From the NCBI RefSeq assembly GCF_900101595.1, contig NZ_FMYY01000033.1, forward strand, positions 1-62,103: a stretch of DNA of 62,103 nt, written 5' to 3'. Both the position numbers and the translations under genes were made by a program. This DNA comes from Paenibacillus sp. cl123 (GTDB taxonomy: Bacteria; Bacillota; Bacilli; Paenibacillales; NBRC-103111). Below, piece after piece: positions 18,344-26,169 of the stretch (positions within the stretch are counted from its first letter, which is position 1; every line of letters begins with the position of its first letter). Below the pieces are notes generated by a model. It did not search any database and was not told where the DNA came from. It saw nothing but the letters and a program-made list of their open reading frames with translations.

Positions 18344-19476
18344 AGGCGGTCACGTACCAAGGGATTAAAAATGTCGTGGTCAAAGAGGTGCCGGATCCGA
18401 AGATTGAGAAACCGGACGATATGATCGTAAGAGTCACCAGTTCCGCTATTTGCGGTTCGGACCTTCACCTGATTCACGGGATGATCCCTAACCTTCAGGA
18501 GAACTATGTCATCGGGCATGAGCCGATGGGAATCGTAGAAGAAGTGGGGCCCGGCGTGACCAAGGTAAAGAAAGGCGACCGGGTGATCATCCCTTTCAAC
18601 ATCGCGTGCGGAGAATGCTTTTATTGTAAGAATCAGCTGGAAAGCCAATGCGACAATTCAAACGAACACGGAGATATTGGCGCATTTTTCGGCTACTCCG
18701 GAACGACCGGCGGTTACCCTGGGGGGCAAGCCGAGTATTTACGAGTTCCGTTTGCCAATTTCACCCACTTCAAGATTCCTGAAAACTGCGAGCAACCGGA
18801 CGAAAAGCTAAGCTTGATCGCCGATGCCATGACGACGGCATTTTGGAGCGTAGATAACGCCGGCGTCAAGAATGGAGATACGGTCATCGTGCTCGGCTGC
18901 GGTCCGGTCGGACTTCTGGCCCAGAAATTCTGCTGGCTGAAGGGAGCGAAGCGGGTCATCGCCGTCGACTATGTCGATTACCGCTTACAGCATGCGAAGC
19001 GAACAAATCATGTGGAAATCGTAAACTTCGAACAGGATAAAAATATCGGCAGCACTCTCAAGGAAATGACCAAAGGCGGCGCCGATGTCGTGATTGATGC
19101 GGTAGGAATGGACGGCAAGATGAGCGATCTCGAATTTCTGGCCAGCGGTTTGAAGCTGCAAGGCGGCACCATGAGCGCATTTATCATTGCGTCTCAGGCT
19201 GTCCGCAAAGGCGGGACCATCCAAGTCACTGGGGTATACGGCGGACGTTATAACGGATTTCCGCTCGGCGACATCATGCAGCGCAACGTGAATATCCGTT
19301 CCGGACAAGCTCCGGTCATTCACTACATGCCGTATATGTACGAGCTGGTTACGTCGGGCAAAGTAGACCCTGGAGACATTGTTACGCACGTCATTCCGCT
19401 CAGTGAGGCCAAGCGCGGCTATGAAGTGTTCGATACGAAAACGGACAATTGCATCAAAGTCATCTTAAAGCCTTGA
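18340..19476 (+). CDS. Zinc-dependent alcohol dehydrogenase (formaldehyde dehydrogenase-like)
   Basis: This 378-residue medium-chain dehydrogenase has catalytic zinc ligands in SSAICGSDLHLIHG and GHEPMGIVEEVG, structural zinc region IACGECFYCKNQLESQCDN, and NAD motif VLGCGPVGLLAQ. The order and length match the glutathione-independent aldehyde/formaldehyde dehydrogenase group found near coat-like genes in Bacilli. It overlaps the CotF-like gene by 4 bp and is followed by a second coat pair, so it belongs to a sporulation or stress unit. The substrate is unknown. Confidence 0.88.
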   Translation: MKAVTYQGIKNVVVKEVPDPKIEKPDDMIVRVTSSAICGSDLHLIHGMIPNLQENYVIGHEPMGIVEEVGPGVTKVKKGDRVIIPFNIACGECFYCKNQLESQCDNSNEHGDIGAFFGYSGTTGGYPGGQAEYLRVPFANFTHFKIPENCEQPDEKLSLIADAMTTAFWSVDNAGVKNGDTVIVLGCGPVGLLAQKFCWLKGAKRVIAVDYVDYRLQHAKRTNHVEIVNFEQDKNIGSTLKEMTKGGADVVIDAVGMDGKMSDLEFLASGLKLQGGTMSAFIIASQAVRKGGTIQVTGVYGGRYNGFPLGDIMQRNVNIRSGQAPVIHYMPYMYELVTSGKVDPGDIVTHVIPLSEAKRGYEVFDTKTDNCIKVILKP

Positions 19477-19507
19477 ATAGGGATAGATACATGGGAGGAC
19501 GATCCGA

Positions 19508-19711
19508 ATGAATGCCAATTACGCCTTGCATGAGACGCTGGAGGTTCATGAAATTGCTGCGTTCAAGACCGTTTGCATGACCAAATCCAAAACCATGCAA
19601 GCTCTGGTAACCGACCCGGAGCTCACACAAATTTTGCAGCAAGACGTGCAACTCTCACAGCAGCAGCTTCAGGAGCTCAGTGAAGTGCTGTCTAAAGCGA
19701 CCCTGACCTAA
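19508..19711 (+). CDS. Small protein preceding CotF-like gene (second copy)
   Basis: This 67-residue helical protein (HETLEVHEIAAFKTVCMTKSKTMQALV, DPELTQILQQDVQLSQQQLQELSEVL) is a paralogue of 17702-17944. GGGAGG is 8 nt before the ATG. It sits 31 bp after the dehydrogenase gene and 11 bp before the next CotF-like gene, repeating the small-protein plus CotF arrangement. Confidence 0.65.
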   Translation: MNANYALHETLEVHEIAAFKTVCMTKSKTMQALVTDPELTQILQQDVQLSQQQLQELSEVLSKATLT

Positions 19712-19722
19712 AAGGAGATCAC

Positions 19723-20019
19723 ATGAACATAATATTGGAACACATGACAGGGCTTCATACGCTGACCGACGAAGTGATCGCAATGGATTTGTTGATGAAC
19801 GCCAAGAGCGGAGTCAGAAACTACGCCATGGCCGTGACCGAATGTGTCACCCCCGAAATCAAGCAAATTTTGATGAAACAGCTCGACGAAGCTATAGACT
19901 CCCATGAAAAGATATCAAACTATATGATGCAGCGGGGCCTCTACCATCCCTACCATATTCCGGAGCAAATTCAGCTCGATCTTAAAAATATTCAGACCGC
20001 CATGAACATTCCGTCCTAA
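19723..20019 (+). CDS. CotF-family spore coat protein (second copy)
   Basis: This 98-residue protein has the CotF core (VIAMDLLMNAKSGVRNYAMAVTE, TPEIKQILMKQLDEAIDSHEKISNYMMQRGLYHPY), shorter at the C-terminus than the copy at 17957. AAGGAG precedes the ATG. It is the last gene of the coat-like unit; the erm promoter starts 7 bp after its stop. Confidence 0.8.
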   Translation: MNIILEHMTGLHTLTDEVIAMDLLMNAKSGVRNYAMAVTECVTPEIKQILMKQLDEAIDSHEKISNYMMQRGLYHPYHIPEQIQLDLKNIQTAMNIPS

Positions 20020-20026
20020 CTCCGTG

Positions 20027-20055
20027 TTGTGACTGCAGACGGATTGTGCTACAAT
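20027..20055 (+). promoter_or_regulatory. Promoter of the erm leader
   Basis: TTGTGA (20027-20032) and TACAAT (20050-20055) are separated by 17 nt, a good vegetative promoter. It fires into the leader peptide at 20091 and the 430-bp leader before the methylase gene. Confidence 0.75.
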
Positions 20056-20090
20056 AGGTTCACTTTAAGGAACGGAGGGTTGTCCTGACT

Positions 20091-20141
20091 ATGGGTGCAG
20101 TTAATTACGGAAGATTGCGTTTTGTTACTTTGTCCCACTAA
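20091..20141 (+). CDS. erm leader peptide (macrolide-sensing, RLR type)
   Basis: A 16-codon frame reads MGAVNYGRLRFVTLSH, with GGAGGG 11 nt before its ATG. Its second half, RLRFVTL, matches the ErmD/ErmK-type leader peptide (as recalled, MTHSMRLRFPTLNQ), in which the Arg-Leu-Arg stretch makes macrolide-bound ribosomes stall. The stall would change folding of the downstream leader, which carries two intrinsic terminators before the methylase. The first six residues differ from the known leader. Confidence 0.8.
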   Translation: MGAVNYGRLRFVTLSH

Positions 20142-20233
20142 TTCCATAGTGAACAAAGGCTCTGCCTGCGTGTGGAGCAAAACGGAATCGGTCTGCCCAT
20201 TTCAGGATATCCCGCTGCTTGGATGGCTAACAG

Positions 20234-20257
20234 GGGACAGCGCGTCTGTCTCTTTTT
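20234..20257 (+). terminator. First leader terminator (attenuator) of erm
   Basis: GGGACAG-CGCGT-CTGTCTC (with one G-U pair) is followed directly by TTTTT. It lies between the leader peptide and the methylase gene, so in uninduced cells it should stop transcription. Confidence 0.6.
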
Positions 20258-20354
20258 GCGTGCGTAACAACGAGTATGAACGAAGAGCTCCTTCGCAAAG
20301 GATGAAGCGAGCCTCTGACGTTATCCATCCTTGCAACTGAAATTCCAATTAAAA

Positions 20355-20382
20355 GGTTGTCCGTATTTGCACTACGACAACC
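20355..20382 (+). promoter_or_regulatory. Leader hairpin of erm
   Basis: GGTTGTC (20355-20361) pairs with GACAACC (20376-20382) around a 14-nt loop and is followed by GTTTATTT. It may be a third weak terminator or part of the switching structure. The folding alternatives were not modelled. Confidence 0.4.
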
Positions 20383-20427
20383 GTTTATTTGAATGCGCAC
20401 TCAACCTCTCGCTTCCCGTTTTTTCGC

Positions 20428-20452
20428 CGCAGGCATAAGCCTGCGTTTTTTT
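20428..20452 (+). terminator. Second leader terminator (attenuator) of erm
   Basis: CGCAGGC-ATAA-GCCTGCG followed by TTTTTTT is a textbook intrinsic terminator, ending 35 bp before the methylase ATG. A perfect terminator between promoter and gene indicates transcriptional attenuation, as reported for ermK. Confidence 0.8.
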
Positions 20453-20487
20453 GTTGTCGCGAAAAAACAATCGGGAGGATATCCGAA

Positions 20488-21324
20488 ATGCGTAAACACG
20501 ACAAAAAGCATAGAACGATAAGAAAACACAAAACAGGGCCGAATTTCACCGCGCAGCATTTGCTGCACAATCCGGCCACCATCAAAAAACTCATCGACAT
20601 GGCGCGTCTGCAGCCGACCGAGACCGTGCTGGAAATCGGTGCGGGCAAAGGAAACCTTACGTTTCCGCTTGCCGAACGTTCCCGCAAAGTAATTGCTGTC
20701 GAGATCGATGCGGGCTTTGTTCAAACACTTCGCACCAAAGCAACAAATTATCCGCATATTAGCATCATACATGGCGATATAAGGAGAATACGGTTACCCG
20801 CCGAACCTTTTAGTGTTGTCTCCAATATCCCTTTTTCAATTACAACGGACATTCTGGACAAACTGCTTGGTGCCGAAGGCAGCATGTTACAAAGCGGTGT
20901 TCTGATTGTTGAAAAGGGAGCGGCCCGAAGATTTACTCAGAACACCTATCTGGAACCTCGTCCGCTGCGATGGAGCATGTACTTCCGGCTCGAAATGATA
21001 GCTGTCATTCCCCGCACCCATTTTGCTCCGCCACCCGGCGTCGATGCCGCTATCATGCGGATTGTCCGCAGAGATCGCCCGTTGATCCCGGCTGGGAAAG
21101 GAAAGTATTTCGCGGTCTTCGCTGCTTGTATGCTGCGTGAGCCGCGCCTGATGACGGCGCATGCGCTCAAGGGAATTTTCACTCCGGCACAGTTGAAGCA
21201 TTCGTTGAGGATCGCCAAGGCCGACCGCGAACAACCGGTCGCTACTCTTTCGGCTGAACAGTGGGCAAGTCTGTTTACGTCCATGATTCGCCATGTGGAC
21301 TTCCATCGATGGCCGAAAGGCTAA
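20488..21324 (+). CDS. erm: 23S rRNA (adenine-N6)-dimethyltransferase, Erm family
   Basis: This 278-residue methylase dimethylates the macrolide-binding adenine of 23S rRNA and so protects against macrolides, lincosamides and streptogramin B. The basic N-terminus (MRKHDKKHRTIRKHK) leads into NFTAQHLLHNP. SAM motif I is LEIGAGKGNLTFPL, the acidic motif is VIAVEID, and the catalytic motif IV is VVSNIPFSIT. C-terminal FAPPPGVDAAIM and KGIFTPAQLKHSLR match the ErmD/ErmK/Erm(34) branch rather than KsgA. The start at 20488 follows GGGAGG; an in-frame extension to 20389 would run through the attenuator. No transposon or plasmid genes flank it, suggesting an intrinsic chromosomal gene. Confidence 0.92.
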   Translation: MRKHDKKHRTIRKHKTGPNFTAQHLLHNPATIKKLIDMARLQPTETVLEIGAGKGNLTFPLAERSRKVIAVEIDAGFVQTLRTKATNYPHISIIHGDIRRIRLPAEPFSVVSNIPFSITTDILDKLLGAEGSMLQSGVLIVEKGAARRFTQNTYLEPRPLRWSMYFRLEMIAVIPRTHFAPPPGVDAAIMRIVRRDRPLIPAGKGKYFAVFAACMLREPRLMTAHALKGIFTPAQLKHSLRIAKADREQPVATLSAEQWASLFTSMIRHVDFHRWPKG

Positions 21325-21347
21325 ACGAACGGTCGACGTATCTATAG

Positions 21348-21378
21348 AGCCCGGCCCGCGAATTCCGCAGGCTGGGCT
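21348..21378 (+). terminator. Probable terminator after erm
   Basis: AGCCCGGCC and GGCTGGGCT pair with one mismatch, 24 bp after the stop; only a short T-rich stretch follows. A second weak hairpin (GCGCCAAT with ATTGACGC, one mismatch) followed by TTTTGTTATTTTTTT stands near 21480-21520. Confidence 0.5.
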
Positions 21379-21592
21379 TGTTGGATTCCTTTCCGCGCAT
21401 CCATTAAAGAGTTCCTTACCCTGCGCCCGGCAAAGGTGAAGTGACGCTGATGGTGCAAGTGCAGATTGCTTAACAAATTAGCGCCAATCTCGTTCGGAAT
21501 TGACGCTTTTGTTATTTTTTTCCGTTTTATATTGATCGAACCTTGGTTTAGGTTTAACATCGAACTATTAGCTTATCATGGGAGTGAATCGT

Positions 21593-22048
21593 ATGGAGAT
21601 TAGAATTGACGATTTGACCGGAAAGGAAATCATCGCACTGATTAGCGAGCATGTACAGAGCATGCTTGAACAATCCCCGCCTGAAAGTGTACATGCATTA
21701 AAGTGGGAGGAACTAAGAGCACCGGAAATTACCCTCTGGAGCGCCTGGGAACAAGGCGAACTCTTAGGTTGCGGCGCTCTGAAAGCACTGGATGAGTACC
21801 ATGGGGAAATCAAATCAATGCGCACTTCTGCGAGACATCTTAGAAAGGGTGTCGCCTCAAAATTACTCGCCCATATCATGGAGGAAGCCAAGCGGCAAGG
21901 CTATCGACGGCTGAGCTTGGAAACCGGATCTATGGAATCTTTCAAAGCGGCCAGAACCTTATACGAACAATTCGGATTTGAATACTGCCGTCCCTTTGCC
22001 AAGTATACGGACGATCCCAACAGTGGTTTTATGACAAAATCTTTGTAA
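21593..22048 (+). CDS. GNAT-family N-acetyltransferase
   Basis: This 151-residue acetyltransferase has the acetyl-CoA loop RKGVASKLLAHI and FEYCRPFAKY near the end; LYEQFGFEYC marks the last strand. Starting at 21593 (MEIRIDD) uses GGGAG 7 nt upstream; an earlier ATG at 21578 has none. The family often acts on small amines or on the N-terminus of peptides, but the substrate is unknown. A broken acetyltransferase follows directly. Confidence 0.85.
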   Translation: MEIRIDDLTGKEIIALISEHVQSMLEQSPPESVHALKWEELRAPEITLWSAWEQGELLGCGALKALDEYHGEIKSMRTSARHLRKGVASKLLAHIMEEAKRQGYRRLSLETGSMESFKAARTLYEQFGFEYCRPFAKYTDDPNSGFMTKSL

Positions 22049-22079
22049 ACACACATCTGTAAAAAGGAGGATTCAGGTC

Positions 22080-22354
22080 TTGCGTACAAAAGCGGGTTAC
22101 CCATTAGAGATACGTCGTTTATATCACTTTGGAATTACAGGACATATGGGCGTTTATGGTGGATGCTGTTTCGCGGCTCCCTTCCCAGGAGCTTTTTGCA
22201 ATGAGACGACGAAGAGTATTTCCTAGGAATTTTTAGTGGAGAAGGTGAGGTTTACGGCGCTTTTAATCATGGAAAGTTAGTTGCTTATTCCGTTTTGGCA
22301 TTTCCCGGTGCAAGCCAGAGCAACCTGGGGACAGGACAGAATGTGGAGTGCTGA
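22080..22354 (+). pseudogene. Frameshifted GNAT acetyltransferase
   Basis: A TTG at 22080, with AAAAAGGAGG 9 nt upstream, begins MRTKAGYPLEIRRL. The matching text then moves to a second frame (LELQDIWAFMVDAV...SQELFAM) and, after an apparent one-base insertion near 22200, to a third (DDEEYFLGIFSGEGEVYGAFNHGKL, VAYSVLAFPG). That order is the N-terminal half of a GNAT protein, and the acetyl-CoA loop is absent. The gene is decayed. The remaining 22355-22550 holds no gene I can see. Confidence 0.65.
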
Positions 22355-22550
22355 ATCATTGTGCTAAAGAAATACGATGTTGAGTCCCCGTTGTTTTCGA
22401 ACCAGACAAAATACATCACCAGGGTATGCAACCGCTCGGTGATGTATTTCCCCAAACATCCTGTTATTTTTCCGTCGTCCTCTGAACAAGAAAATGCAAA
22501 TTTCCGGTCATTGCCCCGTACACCGAAGCCCTCCCAACAAAAGGAGCCGC

Positions 22551-22967
22551 TTAAACTTCCGTGTAAATTTGAAAGGTTACGCCAAATTTGTCCGTCACAT
22601 CGCCGAAGCCCGGGCTGAACGTTTCCTCGCTAAACGGCAGGTTCACTTGCCCGCCTTGCTTAAGTGCCTCAAAGATTCTTCTGGAATGCTCCACGTCATT
22701 CGTCGTGATGCAGATCGTCACCCTTTTGCCGGCTTCAACCGCCGATCCTCCGGGAGAATCTGAAAACATGAGCTCAGCTTCGCCCACTCGCAGCTTGGCA
22801 TGTGCCACAAGCTCCCTCAGATTGTCGGTGAACGTATCCGGCATGTCCGGCATATCTCCGTAGGTCATGAGAGAAAGAACCTCCGCTCCGATAGCTTGTT
22901 CATAGAACGAGATTGCTTCCTTTGTATTGCCCTCCAAAGTAATGTACGGGGTAAGTTTGACTGTCAT
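22551..22967 (-). CDS. VOC-superfamily protein, PhnB-like
   Basis: This 138-residue protein is of the glyoxalase/bleomycin-resistance fold. It opens LTPYITLEGNTKEAISFYEQAIGAE, has MFSDSPGG in the centre, and closes with SPGFGDVTDKFGVTFQIYTEV, the usual PhnB (DUF1338-free VOC) layout. GAGGAGG precedes the ATG. Such proteins are usually of unknown substrate. It is unlinked to its neighbours. Confidence 0.85.
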   Translation of the reverse strand: MTVKLTPYITLEGNTKEAISFYEQAIGAEVLSLMTYGDMPDMPDTFTDNLRELVAHAKLRVGEAELMFSDSPGGSAVEAGKRVTICITTNDVEHSRRIFEALKQGGQVNLPFSEETFSPGFGDVTDKFGVTFQIYTEV

Positions 22968-23256
22968 CGATTATTCCTCCTCGAGTTTGGTTGATCCTCT
23001 ATTTGCGCCTTCCTAGTTATAGACGAATCAGCCATGAAGAAATCATCGGTGAACTCACAAAATGCCGACATGAATCGTCTGGGACGATCTGCGCTTGCCC
23101 AGAAATGCCCAAAATAAGAGCTGCCGCGATATGATCTAGCTGTTGTCTGGCGTGCTTCTCCTTTTCAATAACAAACTCGCCAGAATCACCTACCGAGTAG
23201 GTACACCGCTCCACATTTAGCCTATTGACTGTTCCGTACATGCCGGCGTCCCTCAT

Positions 23257-23397
23257 GCTTCAATCCATGTACTCAATTTTTATCGACAATGCAGTAATTC
23301 AGCCACGCACTCCATACGGAGTGCGACCGGGCAGATTTTCCTTGAGATGCTCGTAGTAATATTTATTTCAATCCACGCACTCCCTACGGAGCGCGAC
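23257..23397 (-). CRISPR. CRISPR array relic, type I-C style repeats
   Basis: On the plus strand a 33-bp unit at 23365-23397 (ATTTCAATCCACGCAC...GGAGCGCGAC) is the reverse of the classic I-C repeat (GTCGC...GTGGATTGAAAT). A diverged copy at 23295-23327 keeps about 25 of 33 positions, and the 37 bp between them is the right spacer length. A half copy (TTCAATCCATGTACTC) starts near 23257. Repeat decay toward lower coordinates fits the leader-distal end of a minus-strand array. No cas gene is in the window. The rest of 22968-23795 is AT-rich with a terminator and no convincing gene. Confidence 0.7.
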
Positions 23398-23540
23398 ATC
23401 TAAAATTACACAATCAATTAAATTTGAGCATGAATCCCATCATCTGTCAATTCATTTATTGCCAAATCGATATGGATTATATATTGACTTCTCAAGACAT
23501 AATTGAACTTGTAACCAATTCAACAAATTTCGAGGTGCGA

Positions 23541-23595
23541 AAGAACCGGGGATTTCATGGGAACTTCACATTCGCATCCAAAACCCCCGGTTCTT
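23541..23595. terminator. Strong hairpin, likely bidirectional terminator
   Basis: AAGAACCGGGG (23541-23551) and CCCCGGTTCTT (23585-23595) form an 11-bp perfect stem with a 33-nt loop; TT follows on the plus strand. It lies downstream of the minus-strand phosphatase operon and before the CRISPR relic. Confidence 0.6.
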
Positions 23596-23795
23596 TTTCC
23601 ACACTAGCCTTATAAATCTCCGTTTAGACAGCTTCGACATGCGCCATCGCTTGCCTGCGAACGACGGGCTGAACACCTAGCGAACCGATCGGAAGCACCC
23701 GCGCAAGTAGCCAATGCGATGAACGGACCGATTGATCAGCGGCATGCGCTGCCTCGCTATCTGCCCTGCCGCATCCGTTCCATCTACGGCGGCCG

Positions 23796-24524
23796 TCACT
23801 CCTCCGCCGCCAGCTGGTTGTCCAGTCTTTCCTTCCAGATGCCCCGCAGCTTAACCGGCATGCCGGCAGCATGAAGATGCGACGTATCTCCCAGCTCTAT
23901 ACAGCGCGGTACAGCCCACTGCTCACTCCGCTGGTCCATAAAGATCGTTGTGACCGACGTAGGAGCCAGCCAGAACGAGGACCAGACAAGCGGCACCGGC
24001 AGCCGAAGCAGATGCGCCAGCCAGGTCAGGCCCAGCCCCCCGTGGCAGAAGACGGCAACCTTGTCGCCATTCGGACGGACGCAGCGGTACCGTCCGCCGA
24101 CCCGCTCGTAGCCATGCTCCCGGAGCAGCTCGTCCGAGCCGCGCCCGATCTCGGCGATTTTATCCGCCAGCCGCTCATCGGCGAAATAGGGCGGGGCGAG
24201 CCAGCCTTCCGCCCCCGGCGGCGGGTCCTGCTCCAGGATCAGCTCCCCCGGCGTATTAAAGGGCGCAAATGTGCCGTAGCCGTCCAGCGTCATATACATC
24301 CCGGTGATCTCGCTGGCCCAGTCCAGCACGCGATGCTCGGCGCCAAGCCGGTCTGCCGTCGCCTTCATCGTGGCCAGCGCCCGGCCGAGCGGCGAGCTGT
24401 AGATATAGTCGAGCCCGAGCGGCGCCAGCCGCTCGGCCAGCGCTCCCGCTTCCAGCAGGCCGTCGGCCGTCAGCGTATCGTTCGTATAATCCGGATCACC
24501 GTGCCGGATAATGTAGAGTCTCAT
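23796..24524 (-). CDS. Histidine phosphatase (phosphoglycerate mutase-like)
   Basis: This 242-residue phosphatase has the RHG motif (IIRHGDPDY, His8 as phospho-acceptor), LDYIYSSPLGRALATMKAT, and a second catalytic His in VAVFCHGGLGLTWLAHLL. These marks place it in the branch-1 histidine phosphatases. Its start overlaps the end of the phosphodiesterase-like gene by 29 bp, so the two are translationally coupled and probably act in sequence: the neighbour cleaves an ester and this enzyme removes the remaining phosphate (inference). Confidence 0.85.
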   Translation of the reverse strand: MRLYIIRHGDPDYTNDTLTADGLLEAGALAERLAPLGLDYIYSSPLGRALATMKATADRLGAEHRVLDWASEITGMYMTLDGYGTFAPFNTPGELILEQDPPPGAEGWLAPPYFADERLADKIAEIGRGSDELLREHGYERVGGRYRCVRPNGDKVAVFCHGGLGLTWLAHLLRLPVPLVWSSFWLAPTSVTTIFMDQRSEQWAVPRCIELGDTSHLHAAGMPVKLRGIWKERLDNQLAAEE

Positions 24525-26145
24525 TGTCCTTCCCCTTCACCCTCTCCTGCCCGCCAGACAGGTAATATTCGATGCGGCGGGTGATTCTCCCGTCCGCTTC
24601 CGCCTCGATCACGAGCCGGTTATGCCCGTCCGCCAGCGGGTATCTTACCGCAAACGCGCCGTCCGCGCCGGCTTCGCCGCTTCTACGGCGGTTGACGCGG
24701 ATGACGGCATGCGGCGCCGTCACGCCCGTTATGACGGCAGCCGTGCCGCCGCCCTCCTTCAGCGGCTTAGCGGCAACGGCCGACAGCAGCAGCTCCGGCC
24801 CACGGAGGCTGGTCAGCAGCCCTTCGTCCAGCGGCGTGCCGACCGCATCCTGCGGTCCCTCGAAGCCGAGCAGCCTGGCGATCGTAGGAGCGATGTCGAT
24901 AATCCGGACCCGGCGGTCGCACTCCGCGCCGCGAATGACGCCGGACCCCGACATCATCGTGAAGATACGCCGCACATTCGGGTCCAGCGAATCGTGATTC
25001 GCTCCGACGGTCCTCGGCAGCTCCGGCTTCTCCCAGGACATATGATACGGCGGCTTCGGCGAGATGAGCAGATCGGCGAAGCCGGGCATTGCGCCCTTGC
25101 GCAGCAGCTGTTCCTTGGTCAGATGCGTGCCATAGTAGCTTTTCGCCCGGATAGCCGAGACGATCTCATCCAAAGCTGCCTGATCCGCATCGACGCGGAA
25201 ATTAATCTGCGCTTGCAGCGTGACGACGGTTATAACGATCTCCGTATCGTCCTGCGCCTGCTGGCCGTCCCGGCAAAGCACTTCGACCTTGTACCGCTCG
25301 CCACGGACCCGGCGACCCGCCTCGGCAACCGTCTCCGCCAGGTCGGCGAGGCGGCTCATCGCCTCCGGCGCAGCAGACGCGCCGCTCTCCCGGTCCGGAG
25401 CGCCGTAGTAGGCCATACCGTGATCGGTCGTCAGCACAATCGTCGTCCGGTCATAGACGCCGCGCCGCTTGAGCGCCTCGACGAGCCAGCCGAGCGCTTC
25501 GTCCATTCTCATAATCGTTTCGGCGATATTGTCGTACCACATCTGCCGCGTATCGGCCGTCCGCATCCCGTTGTAAACGGGCCGTCCATTGTGCGACACC
25601 GTATCGATATCGTCCGCATAAACGGAGAGCAGCTGAGGCATCTCCTCGAAGGTCACCAGACGGTCGCCCGTCATCACAGGCTCGCCGCCGATGAGCCGGA
25701 TGATCGTCTGGACCCGGTCGGCGAAGTTGCTGTACGGCGGACATTGGATATACGGCTGCCGGATATCGCCCTCGCTCGTCCCGCGGTTTTCGAAATACCA
25801 CGCGTTGACCGAAGCGACGGCAACGCCGTGGCGCACAGCTGCCTCAGCGATATTCTCCAGCGCATTATGACGGGCGAACTGGATAACCTGATTGCGGCTG
25901 ACATCGTAGTACCGGTAGCAATTGCCCGTATCGGCAGGCCAAGCGCCGGAGGCTATGCATTGCTGCATAGCCCCCGTGATCGATGGAATGCCTGTCTCCG
26001 ACCGGGTAAACCGTACGCCTTCCTTCAAGAGGGCGTTCAGATGCGGAGTTCCGCCGTACGAGCGGTTGACGAGCTCATACCACGCATCGGCAAAGCCGTC
26101 CCAGTTGATATACACGACGATCGGCTTCCTTCTCGTTCCCTTCAC
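24496..26145 (-). CDS. Alkaline phosphatase superfamily enzyme (type I phosphodiesterase-like), intracellular
   Basis: This 549-residue protein has no signal peptide. Metal and catalytic positions are Asp16 (YINWDGF), a Ser/Thr nucleophile at about 55-57 (GIPSITGAM), Asp179/181 and His185 (YADDIDTVSHN), Asp241-His242 (TTDHGM) and His384 (GANHDSL), the set expected of the phosphodiesterase/phosphopentomutase-like alkaline phosphatase superfamily. A C-terminal Ig-like module (GVTAPHAVIRVNRR...FAVRYPLADG) follows. It starts with GTG after GAGGGGAG. The whole protein closely resembles domain 2 plus the following module of the S-layer protein at 32554. It lies 24 bp after the importer binding protein, so its substrate is probably the imported molecule. 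Confidence 0.82.
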   Translation of the reverse strand: MKGTRRKPIVVYINWDGFADAWYELVNRSYGGTPHLNALLKEGVRFTRSETGIPSITGAMQQCIASGAWPADTGNCYRYYDVSRNQVIQFARHNALENIAEAAVRHGVAVASVNAWYFENRGTSEGDIRQPYIQCPPYSNFADRVQTIIRLIGGEPVMTGDRLVTFEEMPQLLSVYADDIDTVSHNGRPVYNGMRTADTRQMWYDNIAETIMRMDEALGWLVEALKRRGVYDRTTIVLTTDHGMAYYGAPDRESGASAAPEAMSRLADLAETVAEAGRRVRGERYKVEVLCRDGQQAQDDTEIVITVVTLQAQINFRVDADQAALDEIVSAIRAKSYYGTHLTKEQLLRKGAMPGFADLLISPKPPYHMSWEKPELPRTVGANHDSLDPNVRRIFTMMSGSGVIRGAECDRRVRIIDIAPTIARLLGFEGPQDAVGTPLDEGLLTSLRGPELLLSAVAAKPLKEGGGTAAVITGVTAPHAVIRVNRRRSGEAGADGAFAVRYPLADGHNRLVIEAEADGRITRRIEYYLSGGQERVKGKDNETLHYPAR

Positions 26146-26169
26146 GACAGCTTCGCTCCCCTCGAACCG

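Noticed and set aside
20095..20340. 81-codon plus-strand frame in the erm leader
   Set aside because: It overlaps the better-supported leader peptide in another frame and spans an intrinsic terminator; no ribosome site of its own.
23017..23256. 79-codon minus-strand frame beside the CRISPR relic
   Set aside because: No ribosome site and no recognised family; its start lies at the edge of a degenerate repeat. Possibly a gene fragment but not supportable.
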